64,000 nucleotides of DNA, taken from NCBI GenBank assembly GCA_013365325.1, contig JABVXV010000209.1, positions 1-64,000 of the forward strand, read 5' to 3'. Origin of the DNA: Dipetalonema caudispina. Lineage: Eukaryota; Nematoda; Chromadorea; Rhabditida; Onchocercidae. Shown piece after piece: positions 59,703-64,000 of the stretch (position 1 is the first letter of the stretch; every line of letters starts with the position of its first letter). A program made the translations under genes and the position numbers. The notes under the pieces are model-generated. The model made no database searches. It was given only the letters and a program-made list of their open reading frames with translations, and was not told the origin of the DNA.

Positions 59703-60711
59703 CTTTAAAAATTGGCTATAAAAGTTATATGTGGATTTAAATTAAAGTGAAAAGAATTTCAACACAAACCAGATACTCACTTTTCTCAACTTCATGTAAT
59801 GTGGTCAATAGTACCGCAACTTTTCAGCTTTATGGATCACATTTTATTAAAGATGTTGTTAAACTTTATTAGATCACATTTTGCTATTTAATGACATGCT
59901 CCAAGGGAATGAAAATGAGGAACTTCTTTTTTATAGTACCCGAAGTGGAAGAAAGATTACCAAGAAAAGCGGTACAAATAAACAAGCATATTATTTAAGT
60001 GAAACATGTATACAAAAAACCATACCGATACATAAAAATGTGGGCAGATAATATTATTTGATGATTCCCAACTTAAGTATAGATGATGAACAGTGAGTAG
60101 AAAAAACAATTCTGATGAAGCAAAATTTATGAGTCCAAAATTGAAAAGAAAAAGAAACTGCAAAAAGAAACCCGTAAACTACTGAACATACTGATATTTC
60201 AAATCGATTATGTACAATCCACCAATAATATTGATGAATTCTAAAGTTTACCAATATCAGCCATCTGAAAGGAAGAAAGAGCCAATAATAACAATATATC
60301 TAAGAGGATACGAATGAGCTCATCCAGCAAACGACTACCCTTCATCATTCCCATAAATTGTTTCCTCTAACTGCCACGTGTTTTCAATCCCTATTATAAT
60401 ATATATGATGTATATTTTATGAGATCTACCGATCCATCACAACGTGTATAATTTCGACCGTATTAGTTCTTACAAAAACTCTTCAGTTGGTGCTAGGGAG
60501 TTTCCGATTACTTTTACTCTCACAAAAATGATGGTAACGATTAACAACTGTAAGATGTAGCATGGATTTTAGCCCAACTCTACACATTGAGCTTCTCATT
60601 CATTCAGAAAAGGAACTGAAAACTCCGAAAAAAAGTCCACGAAATCCCGAGAGAAAACAAAAACCCCAACCAAAGAAAACAGAATGATCAAACCAATCAA
60701 ATCTTAAATAC

Positions 60712-60875
60712 CTCCGACATTCGAAACATCAATCAGCCCTACACCACTTTGACTAGTCCACTGTGCAACACTGATGTAATCAGCTCCACAAGTGTTGGTG
60801 GCGAGATGACTGGATAGAGCTAAAATCGTAGTACTTCTAGATAGCGATGTATCAAGGTTATGTTGTTTGATTTAG
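60712..60875 (-). CDS. Probable upstream exon of the unrecognised minus-strand gene
   Basis: An open frame reading SRSTTILALSSHLATNTCGA then DYISVAQWTSQSGVGLIDVS, ending at a GTATTT donor in phase 1, which is the phase required by the exon starting at 59702. No in-frame ATG is visible, so it would itself be internal or use an upstream start. The sequence reads as protein-like, but I cannot name a family. It could also belong to a separate gene. Confidence 0.45.
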
Positions 60876-63749
60876 TCGAGCGGGATGGTAATGCCCGGCT
60901 ACTTATCTGGAATTTTTTTGACGCTACTATTTTTTCAAGCTAGTGTTCTTGCAAGGGACTTCTCAGGAATATCCAATTTTTTTGATATCCTTGACTAATT
61001 TCATAGACTTCTAATGGACCGAAACTATGCCAGAAGTCTAGCAGAAATTAGGATTTTGTGGGAAATTAGACACAGAAAGAGATATTTTATATTCCTTTCT
61101 GTGTCTAATCAACTATTCAAGACAAAAAACTGCTCATTTTCTTAAAATGAGGAAATTCAACAGAAGCATGAAAATGAAATTGGATGTTTGATAAACAACG
61201 GACTGTTTATATCTGAATTAAATAAATCCATCGCTGTGCTCTCCGATTTAACATGCAACCAAATAAACGAAAGCGTTTTTCAAACTGACAAATAAGTATA
61301 AAGCGCTAGAAACAACAAATGTATAAGGCGCACATCTGTCATAAGTTGTTTTCACCCATTCATGCGCCTACTTTGCCATCCTACATTCCACTAAGTCGAC
61401 ATCAAGCGAATCACGTTTCTCGGATACGACGTATAACAACCTCTAGAAAGAAATTCAGGATCTCAACCATTAAACAGTCATGCGCTGTCAATAATAGACA
61501 GTGTTCGTTCCTTGCCGGTCAGAAGCATGCGGCACTGTCGACTTAGTGAAACTTCTGCAGACATGTCCCGAAGTATTTCGTCGTTAATCGGTAACCCAAC
61601 GGAAAAGGTTACTTATAAGATAGTGGAACTAACTGTCTTTCTTTCAGATATCGTCTAGTCTAGTACGGACATCTAAAGAATAATTATACACTAGTGAGCA
61701 AAATATTGCAAGTAGACATTGTACAGTTCTTAAAAACAAATCATCAACAACTTATTAAACGTTTAATTTTAACAATGTAGTAGTAGTGGCAGTGGAATAT
61801 TTTATCTAACAGATTGATAAACTATAAGGGTTGGACCGTTGGACCAGCTATTCAGCTATTAAGAATGAAGCGAACGTGAACAATGGAGATCGATCAACAT
61901 GGTAACTACAAACTGCAAAGGTACCAGTGAAAATCAATCTCACTTGTCCTACTTCATGCAGATGGCGGCTGTGGGATAGTGATACTACTACATATACGGC
62001 AGCGGCATTAGTCATTACGTTACATCTCATGGATGATGAACGAAAGCCGATATTGCAGGTGCCACAGAGATAGGCTCCACATGACTGGTCTGTGGATAGA
62101 TCATGTATTTGAATTGAAACGGTACTCAAGTAACCTTGAAAACTTTGAAATATCATTACCGAAAGACTGCAAATTTGATTGACAGCATGCGCTGTATCGG
62201 TCATACCCGGCTGAATTGTATTTTGGTTGAAGCAGTCAGGTAACAAAAAATTGCATCTTTTCATTACAAGTTTGAATTAAGGCAAAGATGTCGGTTAAAA
62301 CCTTCAACTTCTTGGACTAGTTATCGGTAACATTTCCAAAAAGTTCTATTTTTACGAACACTTATTAAATTAGTGGAAATCAAATACGGTTGGATTCAGC
62401 AGCGTCAGCTTGTTGATTGTTTCTGGAAGACCATGCGAATTTCGGAGACTATGCTTGGAATGTAAGTAAAAAAGTGGGATTAACCAGATGGATGGCCTGG
62501 ATGGACATTTATTCTTCTCAAGACAAAATTCTCATTCCCGAAAAAGGAAGTGGCGTGAAGTGACATTAGCTTTCCAAACAGAAACAAGAATTGGCTGAAT
62601 TGATGATGAACCCAACAACGACAAAACATAAGGGATAGTGCCGTAAGGATGTTGAATGAGGGGTCTACGACAAACATCCCTCCGTCAACACATTAAGTGG
62701 ACAGTACCGGGAAGAGTGGGAGAAGTGTGGAAGATAGATGGGGATGGAGATATAACGGGAGAAGTGAAAGAGGGAGAGAGGAAACTTTGGAGGGCTCCGT
62801 GGACGATCCCGCCTAAACCATGGCAAGGTGAGTCGGAGTCCAGCCCCTTTTGGCGGGACATTTACTGAATGACCCACTGCTACTCTCCGGATGTTGGCCG
62901 ACCTTTTATTTATAGAAATCTATTGTTTGAATGTCTGAATGATGCCATCATCCTCGTGTGTACGTGTGACACAAGGTTATCCAAGGGACTGATGATACTG
63001 ATCGCATTACGGCTTTAGCTAGCTACCTTTGTGGTTGGCATCCCTCAAGAAGCCCTTATAGTTCTGTGTCCACATGCATATTCTTCCTGACAACAATGCG
63101 TAAAGCAATCGTTTAGTGAGGATGAATGTTGCTCCACATGATCACAGGTGAGATGAAGCAACTCTCAAATTCACTTGCTGCGGGGACAGGCTGAAGTGGG
63201 GAAATGAAAGGTGAAAGGACTACTGTTGTTCCAAATTAAAGGAGAGATAGTATTAATGGAAAAAGATACCATAAATTCTACTCCCTCCTTTTTTATGCAT
63301 CTCCGGCTTCCAACAAAAAACTGTCAAAAAGGAAACAGTATTATGCTTACACATTTTATTGATGTTGTAAGCTTGTTAATGAAAATGGATGCCGCAAAGT
63401 TAGCCATAATGAAAATTACTAGTGGGCATATGGTTAACCATGTACGGGTAGACGTGGTAATGAAAAGTGATGTGTATTACGTAATGGCACGTGATAAATT
63501 TGATGTCACTATAATGCCGAAAGCAGTAATATTAAGGAATAGTCTTAATGGGAGATGTTTTTAATTTTGAAAGCTTGAGAAATACTAATGACGCGTAAGG
63601 GGAAAAAATGTTTCTATTTTAACGAAGCCATGCTTACGACATTCTGAAACGGATTTTTGTTCATATACTGTTATCATTCGCATCTGATAAGAACTACATG
63701 ACATTTAATTGCCTTATCACCTAAAATAATTTCATTAACTCACATTTAC
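60876..63749. other. Region between the unrecognised gene and the right-edge gene
   Basis: No supported gene. Open frames at 61848-62264 (minus, 138 codons), 62656-62868 (plus) and 63211-63564 (plus, 117 codons) show no recognisable domain, signal or splice context. A perfect hairpin is at 61065-61109. Confidence 0.5.
61065..61109. repeat. Perfect hairpin: 15-bp stem, 15-base loop
   Basis: ATTAGACACAGAAAG at 61065-61079 is exactly repeated in inverted form at 61095-61109, with a 15-base AT-rich loop. A shorter inverted pair (TAGACTTCT / AGAAGTCTA, 61004-61012 and 61032-61040) lies just to the left. Confidence 0.85.
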
Positions 63750-64000
63750 TTATTACGACGGTTTTGCGAACCTCCCCTATTAATGCTTCGCATGGCATTT
63801 CCTTGGACCGATGGACGGCCCATCGCTTTACATAACATAATATACAATCTAAAATCTCCTGCTCCAAGAATTTAGCCCACTTATCATCGGCATTCCAAGT
63901 TTGTAAGGAACAAATTCATTGTACCTTGAGCTGCCAACATGAAGGCATCAGTAACCTCTGACTTTTCCATTTTATCCATATTGTACCGGTGTATCTCCAC
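63750..64000 (-). CDS. Unrecognised gene, two exons, 5' end beyond the window edge
   Basis: On the minus strand, 64000-63925 is open (EIHRYNMDKMEKSEVTDAFM, then LAAQ) and ends at an AAG|GTACAA donor in phase 1. After a 66-base intron ending GGAGCAG, the frame resumes in phase at 63858-63750 (DFRLYIMLCKAMGRPSVQGN, then RGGSQNRRN) and ends at AATAA|GTAAAT. Later exons leftwards were not found within 63.2-63.75 kb. I cannot assign a family. Confidence 0.5.

Noticed and set aside
61848..62264. 138-codon minus-strand reading frame
   Set aside because: No recognisable domain, no splice or start context beyond an ATG, and Cys/Ser-rich composition; a chance frame is likely. A homologue search would decide.
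63211..63564. 117-codon plus-strand reading frame
   Set aside because: Methionine-rich, no domain, no conserved motif; not supported as a gene without a homologue.

Overview
The window is AT-rich nuclear DNA from a nematode, most likely a filarial worm (Onchocercidae). Three things point there. Introns end in TTTCAG and are often longer than their exons. The recognisable genes match Caenorhabditis genes in family and length (unc-3, tatn-1, mdl-1, dpy-19). An inserted piece of mitochondrial DNA keeps the gene order atp6-trnI-trnG-cox2-trnH-rrnL-nad3, which I recall as the filarial order. Genes are split into many small exons, so no single reading frame shows a whole gene. I rebuilt gene models by joining frames across GT/AG sites and checking phase by hand.

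Layout, left to right. 0.7-5.6 kb (+): pieces of a rhodopsin-family receptor (TM1-TM2 exon and TM7/C-tail exon) whose middle I could not rebuild. 8.7-18.4 kb (+): a complete COE/EBF transcription factor, unc-3, in 13 phase-consistent exons encoding about 502 residues. 18.8-20.2 kb: a large inverted-repeat (foldback) element. 22.5-24.5 kb (+): tyrosine aminotransferase, tatn-1. 27.6-28.3 and 38.3-39.0 kb: two inverted copies of a ~675-bp element with TG...CA ends and a different perfect 5-bp target duplication each, read as solo LTRs. 29.5-31.95 kb: a ~2.5-kb decayed mitochondrial insertion (NUMT). 44.3-48.4 kb (+): the MAD/MXD-family bHLH-zipper repressor mdl-1, with a Sin3-interaction helix, in four exons. 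52.3-56.8 kb (-): the complete C-mannosyltransferase dpy-19 in 11 exons. 57.8-59.7 kb (-), perhaps reaching 60.9 kb: an unrecognised, phase-consistent multi-exon gene, with a decayed tandem copy of one exon in its intron. 63.75-64 kb (-): two exons of an unrecognised gene running off the right edge.

The genes do not form one pathway. UNC-3 is a neuronal terminal-selector transcription factor, MDL-1 a Max-partner repressor, DPY-19 an ER glycosyltransferase for thrombospondin-repeat proteins, and TATN-1 a tyrosine catabolic enzyme. The unknown gene and dpy-19 lie head-to-tail on the minus strand about 1 kb apart. The rest is intergenic or intronic DNA with many microsatellites and homopolymer tracts. 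I saw no CRISPR array, no bacterial genes and no convincing nuclear tRNA or rRNA gene. Exon ends are read by eye and may be off by a base or two.
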